The position numbers and the translations under genes are program-made. The notes below the pieces were generated by a model. That model saw only the letters and a list, made by a program, of their open reading frames with translations, was not told the DNA's origin and searched no databases. Shown here piece by piece: positions 10,030 to 18,500 of a stretch of DNA of 64,000 nucleotides (position 1 is the first letter of the stretch; the number at the start of each line of letters is the position of its first letter). Source of the stretch: Caulobacter flavus (GTDB lineage Bacteria > Pseudomonadota > Alphaproteobacteria > Caulobacterales > Caulobacteraceae); NCBI RefSeq assembly GCF_003722335.1, contig NZ_CP026100.1:3632001-3696000 (forward strand), written 5' to 3'.

Positions 10030-10537
10030 TCCGTCCACGCCTGCTGCGAGCTGACCGTGAACGAGGTCAGGGTGATGCCGGTCAGCGGGCCCAAGGACTC
10101 GATGTACGGCGGGGTGGCGGCGACCTGCACCCGGGGCACGCCGGTCATGCCGTCGTAGCGGCCCGAATAGGTCCCGCCGGCGTTGCTGACGCACGAGACG
10201 GTGACCACGACGCTGGCGTTGCTGGTCCAGGTCGCGATCAGCGGCGCGCCGGATCCGTCCTTGGTGCCGGTGCGGGTCAGGTTCTGGATGTTGGCGACGT
10301 CGCCGGCGTTGGTCAGGCCCGCGCAGGTCATCGGCAGGCGGGCGGCGTAGCGAGCCGCGTCGCGCACCGAGGAGACGGCGATGTGATAGTTCCAGAACAA
10401 CCGCCCCGCGCCGACGAAGGCGAAGCACAGCAGCACCATGAACGGCAGCACCAAGGCGAACTCCACCGCCGCCGAGCCTTCGCGCCCGGCCCAGAGCCGT
10501 TCAGCCAGCCGCCTTGCGAGGGGGGGCGGCTAGTCAT
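10026..10537 (-). CDS. tadE: TadE-like minor pseudopilin, N-terminus frameshifted in a G tract
   Basis: A TadE-family minor pseudopilin whose first codons are out of frame with the rest. The natural start is the ATG at 10537, which overlaps the tadG stop (TATGACTAG). From there the frame gives MTSRPP and then reads out of frame after a seven-base G tract (10520-10526, C on the coding strand). Adding one base to the tract gives M-T-S-R-P-P-L-A-R-R-L and then runs into WAGREGSAAVEFALVLPF, the expected TadE leader and hydrophobic helix. Without the correction the frame only opens at a GTG (10466) inside that helix motif, giving 146 residues. The mature part has two cysteines. Either a sequencing error or a real inactivation explains it. 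Confidence 0.8.
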
Positions 10538-12014
10538 AGAGGCGCACCGAGTAGAGCATCGTCTCCGCGCCGACCGCCGAGGTGTCGGTGGTGGCGCCGA
10601 CGACCTCGCCGTAGATCGAGTTGCTGACGGCGGGGCCGATCAGGAACAGGTCGACATAGGCGATGACGTGGACGGTGGAGCTGCCGTGGACGTTGTCGGC
10701 GTTGCAGTTGACGACGACCGCCGAGATGGTGCGCCGGTCGGGCGAGACCTGGGCGCCGGTCTTGTTGCACTGGGGCGCGGCGTAGTCGTGAGAGCCACTG
10801 GTGGCCGTCTGGCCGTCGGAGAAGGCGCCGGCCGGCTTGGCGATCGACCCGCTCAGCATCGCCAGCTCCCACTTGTAGACCTGGTAGCGCGTGGGGCTGG
10901 TGGCGCCGGCCACCGGCGCGGGGCCGTAGGCGCTCCAGCCCGTGCCTGTCGAGCCGGCGGGAACCTGCGGCGTGTAGGTCGTCGGGTTGATGCCGGAGTG
11001 GTTGGTGGCGAAGTACTGGGCGACGTTCCACACGCCGCTGCCGACCACGCTCGACTGATTGCAGTCACGGGGGAAGCCCATGCCGGTCGCGACCGCCGCG
11101 CTGCTGGAGCAGCTGTTGCTCGGCACGGCGACGGTGGGGGTGCAGGCGCTGTTGCCGGCGTTGGTCTTGGCGCCGACCATCGTGTTCATCGCCGGCAGGT
11201 ACAGCGGATCGTTCTTCAGGCCGCTGGCCGAGGACCTGTAGATGTCGAAGCGGACGTTGAAGTAGTCGTCGGCCGAGGCGATGTTGCCCGTCTGGGTCTG
11301 GGCCACGGAACCGAAGCATTCGGTCAGCGGCGGGCTGCGCCCCATGGCGTTCTTGACGTCGGCCGCGCCCGAACCCACCGACAGGAAGCCGAAGTTGCCG
11401 GGGCCCCAGGCGCCGTTGCCGCCAGGCGGCGGGGTCAGGACGAAGTTCTTGCCGATGTAGTTGTCGCCGTCGAACGTCAGGCTGGTGGCCTCGTTCGGAT
11501 TGCAGATCATCAGCGGCGGCACCTTGCAGATCGCCGTGCCGTAGCCGGCCACCGCGCGGGCGGTGGCGTTGAAGCCCGCGACGCCGGTCAGGGCGCCGAA
11601 CACCAGGCCGCGCGGACGCGGCGCCAGGTTGATCCGGATGAACTTGGCCGTCGCGTCCGTGGTCGCCGTGACGTCCGGGTCGCGGCTGGAGAGGAAGGTG
11701 ATGTCGCTGGCGGCGACGGCCACGTTGCTCTCGTAGGTGTCGCCCAGGGCCTGGCGATTGCTGACCAAGCTGCCCATGGCCGCGGTCTGGGCCCGGCCCA
11801 TGGCCCCGCTCGTGCCGTCCAGCTGGCTGGCGCCGGCCAGGGCGGCGGCGTCGACCGCGTTCTCCAGCTCCGCCCTCAGGGCCAGGGCCCGGCTGACGTC
11901 GAAGGCCAGGCCTCCGACGGCCACCAGCCCGATCAGGGCCACCCCGGTGAGGGTGGCCACCGTACCGGAACGATCCTGGATGAAGCGATGAAGAAGGCGA
12001 GGGGCGAGCGACAT
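10530..12014 (-). CDS. tadG: TadG-like pilus assembly protein
   Basis: A 494-residue Tad-locus protein with the TadG signature at the N-terminus: a basic segment, then 'DRSGTVATLTGVALIGLVAV' membrane helix and 'AELENAVDAAALAGA', which is highly typical of TadG/Flp putative pilus-assembly proteins. The long remainder is extracytoplasmic, rich in Gly/Ser/Thr/Asn, with several cysteines. No von Willebrand A metal site is obvious to me. It begins 2 bases after the small lipoprotein gene and its stop overlaps the tadE start. Confidence 0.85.
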   Translation of the reverse strand: MSLAPRLLHRFIQDRSGTVATLTGVALIGLVAVGGLAFDVSRALALRAELENAVDAAALAGASQLDGTSGAMGRAQTAAMGSLVSNRQALGDTYESNVAVAASDITFLSSRDPDVTATTDATAKFIRINLAPRPRGLVFGALTGVAGFNATARAVAGYGTAICKVPPLMICNPNEATSLTFDGDNYIGKNFVLTPPPGGNGAWGPGNFGFLSVGSGAADVKNAMGRSPPLTECFGSVAQTQTGNIASADDYFNVRFDIYRSSASGLKNDPLYLPAMNTMVGAKTNAGNSACTPTVAVPSNSCSSSAAVATGMGFPRDCNQSSVVGSGVWNVAQYFATNHSGINPTTYTPQVPAGSTGTGWSAYGPAPVAGATSPTRYQVYKWELAMLSGSIAKPAGAFSDGQTATSGSHDYAAPQCNKTGAQVSPDRRTISAVVVNCNADNVHGSSTVHVIAYVDLFLIGPAVSNSIYGEVVGATTDTSAVGAETMLYSVRLYD

Positions 12015-12016
12015 GA

Positions 12017-12334
12017 TCAGTTGGCCGGGGACTTGGCCGCTCCCTTGTTGTCGATGCTGGAGGTGCTGGCCTGGACGGGCTGGACCACCTGGTTCTTGCC
12101 GTAGCGGGTCGCCGCCAGGGCGGCCCGGACCCCGTCGCCGCCGGGCTGCAGCACGCCCTCGTAGCGGGCCTCCGGGTCGGCGATCTGGGCGGCGAGGTTG
12201 CTGCGCAGGGCCACGCCGAAGTCCGGCGACAGGTCCTTGCGGGCGTCGGTGCACCCGGCCAGGGCGGCCCCGGAAGCGGCGAGCGCCGCGGCGGCCAGCA
12301 GGAGCCTATTGAAGGACATGGCCTTGAGGTCCAT
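12017..12334 (-). CDS. Small CpaD-like lipoprotein of the Tad locus
   Basis: A 105-residue lipoprotein in the position normally occupied by cpaD, between the secretin gene and tadG. The signal ends in a lipobox 'ALAGC' with the cysteine at residue 28. The segment 'DFGVALRSNLAAQIADPEA' resembles the C-terminal conserved part of CpaD (CA-x-x-x-NLAAMVADP), but the protein is about half the usual CpaD length of roughly 220 residues. The start ATG at 12334 follows a strong GGGAGG site and overlaps the 3' end of cpaC by 29 bases. It may be a minimal CpaD that assists the secretin. Confidence 0.7.
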   Translation of the reverse strand: MDLKAMSFNRLLLAAAALAASGAALAGCTDARKDLSPDFGVALRSNLAAQIADPEARYEGVLQPGGDGVRAALAATRYGKNQVVQPVQASTSSIDNKGAAKSPAN

Positions 12335-13766
12335 CGACCCCTCCCTTGGCTGGTCGCTGGCTCGACTGGGTCTTGCCCAGCAGGAACAGCTCGGTGTCGG
12401 ACGGCGGGACGAAGTTGTCGGCGGGCGTCGCCTGCCGGGCCCGTGTGGGGCGCACCAGGTGCGGCGTGACCAGGATCACCAGTTCGGTCTGGTTGCGCTG
12501 GTAGCTCGTCGAGCGGAACAGCGAGCCCAGGATCGGCAGGTCGCCCAGCATGGGGAACTGCCGGATCTGGTCCTGGTAGTCGTCGCGGATCAGGCCCGCG
12601 ATGGTGAAGGACTCGCCGTCGCGCAGCTCGACCGTGGTCTTGGCCCGGCGCACCTTGATGCCGGGGATCCGCAGGCCGTTGCTGACGAACGAGGCGTTGG
12701 GGTCGATGCTCGAGACCTCGGGATTGACCACCAGGTTCACCATGCCGTCCTGCAGGACGGTGGGGGTGAAGGCCAGGCCGATGCCGAACTGCTTGAACTC
12801 GACCGTGATCGTCGACTGGCCGTTGTTCTGGTTCTGGGCGACCGGCACGGGGAATTCGCCGCCGGCCAGGAAGTTGGCGGTGTCGCCCGACATCGCCGTC
12901 AGGTTCGGCTCGGCCAGGGTCTTGACCAGGCCCTTGGTCTCCAGCGCGTCGAACAGCACGTCCAGGTCGACGTCGCCGGCCCGCAGCGGGAACTTCAGCA
13001 GCCCGAAGGTGTCGGTCAGGGTGGTGGCCACCCCGGTGTCGCCGGTGCCGATGACGAAGTTGTGGTAGTTCGGCGAAGCGGGATTGGCGGTGTTCATGTT
13101 CAGCCGCAGGGCCTTGGCCGTGGCGCGCTCCATCTCGACGATGCGCACCGACAGCGTGACCTGCTGGCTGCCCTGGACCGACAGCATGTTGACCACCTGG
13201 CCCGGCGCGAAGCTCTCGGCCAGGGCCGCGGCCCGCCCGGCCACCGCGCCGCTGCTGGCGGTGCCCGTCAGCACGATCGACTGGTTGCCCGAGGCGACCC
13301 TCAGGTTCTCCTCGTTGGGCAGGGCGTCGCGCATCCGCTGGCGCAGGGTCTCGACGTCGGCGGCCACCACCACGTTGGCGGCGGCCACCAGCCGGCGGCC
13401 CGGGCCGTAGGCGGTGAGCGTCGTGCCGCCAAGCTTCTTGCCGACGACGTAGACCGACCGCGAGGTCAGGGGCAGCACGTCGGCCGTCTCTGGATTGCCG
13501 ATCATGATGTCGGTGTAGGGCGCGGGAAGCTCCAGCACCTGGGCCTTGCCGACGGCGACGTTGACCTCGACCTTGCGGACGGCGACGTCGGAGAGGGCGG
13601 CGGGGGCTTGGGCCAGGGCGGTGGTCGGGACCGCCGCCAGCAGGGGCAGCAGGCCGGCGGCCGCGGCCAGCAGCGAGCGTTTCAGGGTCATGTGAGCGGG
13701 TCCTGCGCCGCGCGCCTTGCTGGCGCGCCGGCGGGCGGGAGAGGGGGCGAGCGAGGCCATGGTCAC
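12306..13766 (-). CDS. cpaC: Tad pilus secretin CpaC/RcpA
   Basis: An outer-membrane secretin that forms the exit pore for the Flp pilus. After a signal peptide (LKRSLLAAAAGLLPLLAA... ALAQA) come the pilus-specific N-domain (ALSDVAVRKVEVNVAVGKAQVLELP), a BON/N1-like region, and the C-terminal secretin domain with 'GLRIPGIKVRRAKTTVELRD', 'DGESFTIAGLI' and 'MLGDLPILGSLFRS', the hallmark of the family. The listed start is a GTG overlapping the cpaB stop (GTGA), giving 486 residues; an internal ATG at 13691 (MTLKRSLL) would place the signal peptide at the very N-terminus and is perhaps more likely functionally. Confidence 0.93.
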   Translation of the reverse strand: MTMASLAPSPARRRASKARGAGPAHMTLKRSLLAAAAGLLPLLAAVPTTALAQAPAALSDVAVRKVEVNVAVGKAQVLELPAPYTDIMIGNPETADVLPLTSRSVYVVGKKLGGTTLTAYGPGRRLVAAANVVVAADVETLRQRMRDALPNEENLRVASGNQSIVLTGTASSGAVAGRAAALAESFAPGQVVNMLSVQGSQQVTLSVRIVEMERATAKALRLNMNTANPASPNYHNFVIGTGDTGVATTLTDTFGLLKFPLRAGDVDLDVLFDALETKGLVKTLAEPNLTAMSGDTANFLAGGEFPVPVAQNQNNGQSTITVEFKQFGIGLAFTPTVLQDGMVNLVVNPEVSSIDPNASFVSNGLRIPGIKVRRAKTTVELRDGESFTIAGLIRDDYQDQIRQFPMLGDLPILGSLFRSTSYQRNQTELVILVTPHLVRPTRARQATPADNFVPPSDTELFLLGKTQSSQRPAKGGVDGPQGHVLQ

Positions 13767-14656
13767 AGCCCCACCCGATAGCCGGTCGTCTCGACGCCGC
13801 GCGTCACGCGGACCTCGGTGGACGACGGCGGCATGGAGGCGGCGGCGGGCCGGGGCGCGGCCGGGCGACGGGGCGCGACGGCGCGCATGGGCGCCGGCGA
13901 GGACGTCGAGACCTGGGTGGGGCCCATGCCGCGCGACAGGTCCGACAGCGTCATGGTCCGGCGGCCCAGCGGGGCCTGGTCCGAGATCTGCCGCAGCGAC
14001 AGCGACACCGCGCCGACCGCCTGGGCCAGGGTGATGGCCTGGGCCTGGTCGGGCGTGACCTCGACGGTGATGGCCTTGACCACCACCGGCTTGTCGGCGC
14101 CCTGGTCGTCGGACTGGTCGACGCCGACGACGCGGACGTTCTCGGCCAGCACCTGGGTCAGGCTGGTCTCGGGCTGGTTGTTGTCCTTGCTGCGGGTCAG
14201 CAGCACGTCGACCCGGTCGCCCGGCAGTACGAACCCGCCGACGCCGGCGACGTCGTTGGCCCGCAGCGAGACCGCCCGCATGCCTTCGCCCAGCGAACTG
14301 GCGAGGTTGGAGCGGCCGCCCGAGCCCGACACGCGGTCGGCAAGGATCGGCTCGTTGGCGGCGATGTCCTTGAGCGCGATGCGCGCCCCGCCCGGACCGG
14401 CTGCGGCCTCGGGGATGGAGCGGAAGGCGCCCGCCGGCACGGCGTCGGTCGGATAGTGCGCGACCTTGAGCACCGTGGACTGGAGCTTGAAGCCTCTCGC
14501 CAGAGGCTGGCTGGCGACGACGACGGGCGTCGAGCCGGTTTCCTTGATCACCGGGACGTCAACGCGCCCGGCGCTCATATAGACCCGTGCGGCGAGCACG
14601 GCGCCCAGGCCCAGCACAGCGGCCGCGCCAAGGGATATGACGGTTTTCGTCTGCAT
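13763..14656 (-). CDS. cpaB: Flp pilus assembly protein CpaB/RcpC
   Basis: A 297-residue periplasmic/inner-membrane protein of the Tad machine. An N-terminal membrane anchor (VISLGAAAVLGLGAVLAARVY) is followed by a SAF-type domain with 'PVVVASQPLARGFKL' and 'MRAVSLRANDVAGVGGFVLPGDRVDVL', the diagnostic CpaB motif. The tail is proline/alanine rich. CpaB is thought to interact with the secretin and peptidoglycan. It is 98 bases downstream of the pilin gene, with a strong hairpin between them, and overlaps cpaC. Confidence 0.93.
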   Translation of the reverse strand: MQTKTVISLGAAAVLGLGAVLAARVYMSAGRVDVPVIKETGSTPVVVASQPLARGFKLQSTVLKVAHYPTDAVPAGAFRSIPEAAAGPGGARIALKDIAANEPILADRVSGSGGRSNLASSLGEGMRAVSLRANDVAGVGGFVLPGDRVDVLLTRSKDNNQPETSLTQVLAENVRVVGVDQSDDQGADKPVVVKAITVEVTPDQAQAITLAQAVGAVSLSLRQISDQAPLGRRTMTLSDLSRGMGPTQVSTSSPAPMRAVAPRRPAAPRPAAASMPPSSTEVRVTRGVETTGYRVGL

Positions 14657-14711
14657 TGTTGCGACCCCCTCCCCACGTCAGCGGGGAGCCTGTCCTGGCT
14701 CACCGCCATGG

Positions 14712-14746
14712 GTCGGCGACGCGGCTTGCCGCCCCGCGCCGCCGAC
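14712..14746 (-). terminator. Hairpin between the pilin gene and cpaB
   Basis: GTCGGCG and GCGCGG pair with CCGC and GTCGCCGAC around a GC-rich loop, 9 bases past the pilin stop. No U-run follows. Such a structure can stabilise the pilin mRNA or reduce read-through into cpaB, giving more pilin than machinery. Confidence 0.55.
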
Positions 14747-14754
14747 GACTTGGT

Positions 14755-14937
14755 TCAGCAGTTCGCGGCCGACGGATTGGCCACGCAGGTGGCGGCGTCC
14801 GTGATGGCGGTCCCGATGTTGGTGCCCAGCAGCACCGCCGCGACGGCGATGGCGCTGCCGATGATGGCCAGGATCAGGGCGTATTCGGCCGCGGCCGCGC
14901 CGTCTTCCTCGAAGATCAGTTCACGCAGAGTATTCAT
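14755..14937 (-). CDS. pilA: Flp-type major pilin
   Basis: A 60-residue Flp/PilA prepilin. The short leader MNTLRELIFEEDG ends at G13, followed by the mature start AAAAEYALILAIIG with glutamate and tyrosine at positions 5 and 6, the Flp motif cleaved by CpaA. One hydrophobic helix and a short tail with two cysteines (TCVANPSAANC) follow. The start was chosen at MNTLREL because a perfect AGGAGG lies 7 bases upstream; an upstream in-frame codon would add a non-conserved 17-residue extension. It is the first gene of the minus-strand operon. Confidence 0.95.
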   Translation of the reverse strand: MNTLRELIFEEDGAAAAEYALILAIIGSAIAVAAVLLGTNIGTAITDAATCVANPSAANC

Positions 14938-15309
14938 GGCGTATCCTCCTCTAAGTGTTCTCGGCCGCGCTTCTTTTGCTGCGGACAAAGAAGAGGTTTC
15001 CCCCTTCGCCGTGAATTAACGGCTTAACGGTTTGGTAAGTAAATACATCGGCCGCTTTAATATGAAATCGATACGAAGGGCGGTCTGGCATATGTCAAAT
15101 GGACTATTTTTCAGTATTTGAGGCGCAAACGTCGCGTGTTTGGCGAATATACTTTTGAGTGTGTATGGCCGTTGTCCGCTGGCTGGTTGTCGATGCGAGC
15201 GCTTCGCTTGGCGAATGTCCGCTTCTCCACCTCTGTAAGTTGTATTACTCAATTTGGGGGTGTCGAAAGGCTCGCACCAGGCGCCGTGCCGCGCATCCCT
15301 CCTGGATGT
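14938..15309. promoter_or_regulatory. Pilin promoter region with a TTAACGG direct repeat
   Basis: About 370 bases between the pilin gene and the autotransporter leader, clearly AT-richer than the coding DNA. TTAACGG occurs twice at 15016-15022 and 15024-15030 (8-base period), about 80-95 bases before the pilin ATG. TTAA-containing half-sites recall CtrA, which activates pilA in Caulobacter, but the full TTAA-N7-TTAA spacing is not present. No gene is seen here. Confidence 0.45.
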
Positions 15310-15333
15310 GGTGATCGCGTATGAACGATCACC
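15310..15333. promoter_or_regulatory. Inverted repeat in the autotransporter leader
   Basis: GGTGATCG (15310-15317) and CGATCACC (15326-15333) are separated by 8 bases, about 200 bases before the preferred autotransporter start. Symmetry and location fit an operator or a leader hairpin. The binding factor is unknown. Confidence 0.5.
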
Positions 15334-15531
15334 TTCTCATTGAATTAATTGGATTTTAAAGGGCGTTGGACGCGCGCGGTGCGACAGGATGACGCTCTGG
15401 CCGTCGACTGCTCTTGGGGGCTCGGCGGGCCGTCCGCGGCGGCCGTATCGGTCAACCCCGGAGAGAAACTGCTGGTTTGTGAACTCGAATATCACCATCC
15501 AGTCACGGTTTGGCGCCTGGGGGTTCGGATC

Positions 15532-18500
15532 GTGGCGAAGAAGCAAACCATTTCGCGGCTGGCTCAGGCCGCCGCGCTCGTCGACCAGCTGATCCACGCC
15601 ATCGATACCGAAGGCCTTTCCCGGCGAGAGGCCGCCGCGGCCGCCGCCCAGGTGCTGGGCCTCGTCCAGTCTCTTTCCCCGCGCGGGGATCCCGACGCCG
15701 CCGCCCTGAAGGCCGCCCTGGGGCGGCTGGCCGAACGCCTGGCCCTGGCCAAGGACGATCCGGCCGCGCCCGAGGCCCCGGTCGCCGAAACCACCGTCGC
15801 CGGATCCCGCTTCGCCAAGCGGCTGAAGCGCCTGGCCATGATCGTCACCGCCGGCGCGGTGCTGTCCGCGCCGATGGCCGCCGCCGCGCGCGAGACGGGC
15901 GCGGGCCTGGCCGGGGCGCTGACGGGCTCGTCGGCCGTGTCGATCGCCCTGATGGCCGCCCTGCCGGTCTATAATGTCGGCGACGCGATCCTGAACCCGG
16001 TGTCGGGCGCCAACGAGCAGGTGGTCGAAAAGCTGACCGACGCCGCCGCGGTCCGCACCGACGCCGGCAACATCATCTTCCTGGCCACCACGATCGGCGA
16101 CACCTTCACCGATCCGCAGGACGGCAAGAACTACGAGGTCACCGCGGTCACTAAGAACGCCGACAACCGGGTGGTCGGGGTCACCACCAGAGAAGTCGGC
16201 ACGACGACCCCGCTGTATAATCTGGCTGTCGTCACCAACAAGTCGACCGATATCGGCAATGTCGCCACCCCGCCCGGCACGGGCGGCGCCGGCGCGGGCA
16301 GTTTCGCGTTTACCCCGGCCACGGGCGACGTGAACACCTTCGCCGACGCCAAGTTCGGGGCCAACGGCGGCAACGGCCACGACGGCGGCGGCGTGAGCAT
16401 CTGCATCCCGTTCATCGGCTGCGCCACCATCGCCTACAGCCCCAGCGCCGGCGGCGCGGGCCAGGCGGGTCCGACCGTCAGCCACGATCTGACCACGGCC
16501 AACTGGGGCGACATCCAGGTCGTTTCCGACAATCTGCCGGGCGTGGTGGTCTCCAGCGTTGGCGGCAATGGCGGCGGGGGCGGCGACGCCTACGGCAACA
16601 TTCCGGGCGCGGCCGGCGGCGCGGCCGGCGCCGGCGGCACGGTCACCCTGAGCAGCGCGGTGACCATCGTCACCGACGGCGTCAATTCGCACGGCATCTT
16701 CGCCCAGAGCCGCAGCGGCCAGGGCGGCCAGGGCGGCACGGGCTACATCGCCGGCAGCGGCGGCACGGGGGGCACGGCCGGCCAAGGCGGTTCGGTCACC
16801 GTCACCAACACCGGCGCCATCCATACCGGCAAGGCCGGGACGATCGGCATCCTGGCCCAGAGCCTGGGCGGCGCGGCCGGCGGCGGCGGCGACAGCTACG
16901 GCATCATCGGCGACGCCGGCAGCGGCTCGGTCGGCGGCAACGGCGGCGCGGTGCTGGTCAACCAGGGCGGCGTGATCCAGACCAAGGGCAAGGACGCCTA
17001 CGGCGTGCTGGCCCAATCGATCGGCGGCTCGGGCGGCAACGCTGGCGACTCCGGCGGCATCGTCACCTTCGGCGACAGCGGCAAGGCCGGCGGCACGGGC
17101 GGCTCGGCCCAGATCGTCGCCAAGTCCGGCTCGGCCACCGCCACCGAGGGCCAGGGCGCCCACGCCCTGTTCGCCCAGTCGGTGGGCGGCGGCGGCGGCA
17201 ACGGCGGCGTCTCCATCGGCCTGGTCGCCCTCGGTTCCGGGGGCGGCGCGGGCGGAGCCGGCGGCCTGGCCAAGGTCACGGTCGAAAGCGGCGCGACGGT
17301 CTCGACCAAGGGCGCCGACGCCCATGCGATCTTCGCCCAGTCGGTCGGCGGCGGCGGCGGCAGCGCCGGCGTCAGCGGCGGTCTCGTGGCGCTGGGCGCC
17401 AAGGGCGACGCGGGCGGCGCGGCCGGAACGGTCGAGGTCTCCAGCAGCGGCGTCGTCTCCACCGACGGCGTGGATTCCCGCGGCGTCTTCGCCCAGAGCG
17501 TGGGCGGCGGCGGCGGCGCGGCCTCCGGCTCGGGCGGCCTGGTCTCGCTGGGCGGCTCCGGCGCGGCCGGCGGCGCGGGCGGGACGGTCACCGTGACCAC
17601 CGGCGGCTCGGTGAAGACCACTAAGCAGGGCGCGGACGCCATCTTCGCCCAGAGCGTGGGCGGCGGCGGCGGTTCGGGCGCCAGCTCCGGCGGCGTCGTG
17701 GCCCTGGGCGGCACGGCCGGCGGCGGCGGGGCCGGCGGCGTGGTCACCGTCACCAACGGCGGCGTGGTCGAGACGGCCGGCGACAAGGCGCGCGGGATCT
17801 TCGCCCAGAGCGTGGGCGGCGGCGGCGGCAGCGGCGGCGACGGCGGCGGCCTGGCGACCATCGGCGGCAAGGGCGGCGCGGCCAGCACCGGCGGCGCGGT
17901 CACCGTGACCAACACCGGCGCGATCACCACCAAGGGCGATCTCTCCAGCGCGATCCAGGCCCAGAGCGTGGGCGGCGGCGGCGGCGACGGCGGCAGCACC
18001 GGCGGCGTCTTCCTGACCATCGGCGGCGGCGGCAACACCGGCGGCGGCTCCGGCGTGGTCACCGTCAAGCACGCGGGCGATCTCTTCGCGGGCGGCGACG
18101 ATTCCCACGGCATCTTCGCCCAGAGCGTGGGCGGCGGCGGCGGCAACGGCGGCTCCAGCATCTCGATCAGCGCCTTCGCGGGCGTCGCCATCGGCGGCGA
18201 CGGCTCGGTGGGCGGCGAGGGCGGGACGGTCGACATCGACCTGAGCCAGAGCACGGCGACGACCGGCGGCTCCAGCAGCCTCGTCGATCCGCTGATCGTC
18301 ACTGGCGGCGATCGCGCGCGCGGCATCTTCGCTCAGAGCGTGGGCGGCGGCGGCGGCTCGGGCGGCTTCGCGGCCCAGGTCTCGGCCGGCTACGGCGTTG
18401 GGGCCAGCGCCGCCGTGGGCGGCCGCGGCGGGGCCGGCGGCAAGGGCGGCACGGTCGACATCGACGGCGACGTGCTGATCCTGACCAAGGGCGACTATTC

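Noticed and set aside
15016..15030. A full CtrA site (TTAA-N7-TTAA) in the pilin promoter
   Set aside because: The two TTAA are only 4 bases apart, so the canonical spacing is not met; kept only as a direct repeat.
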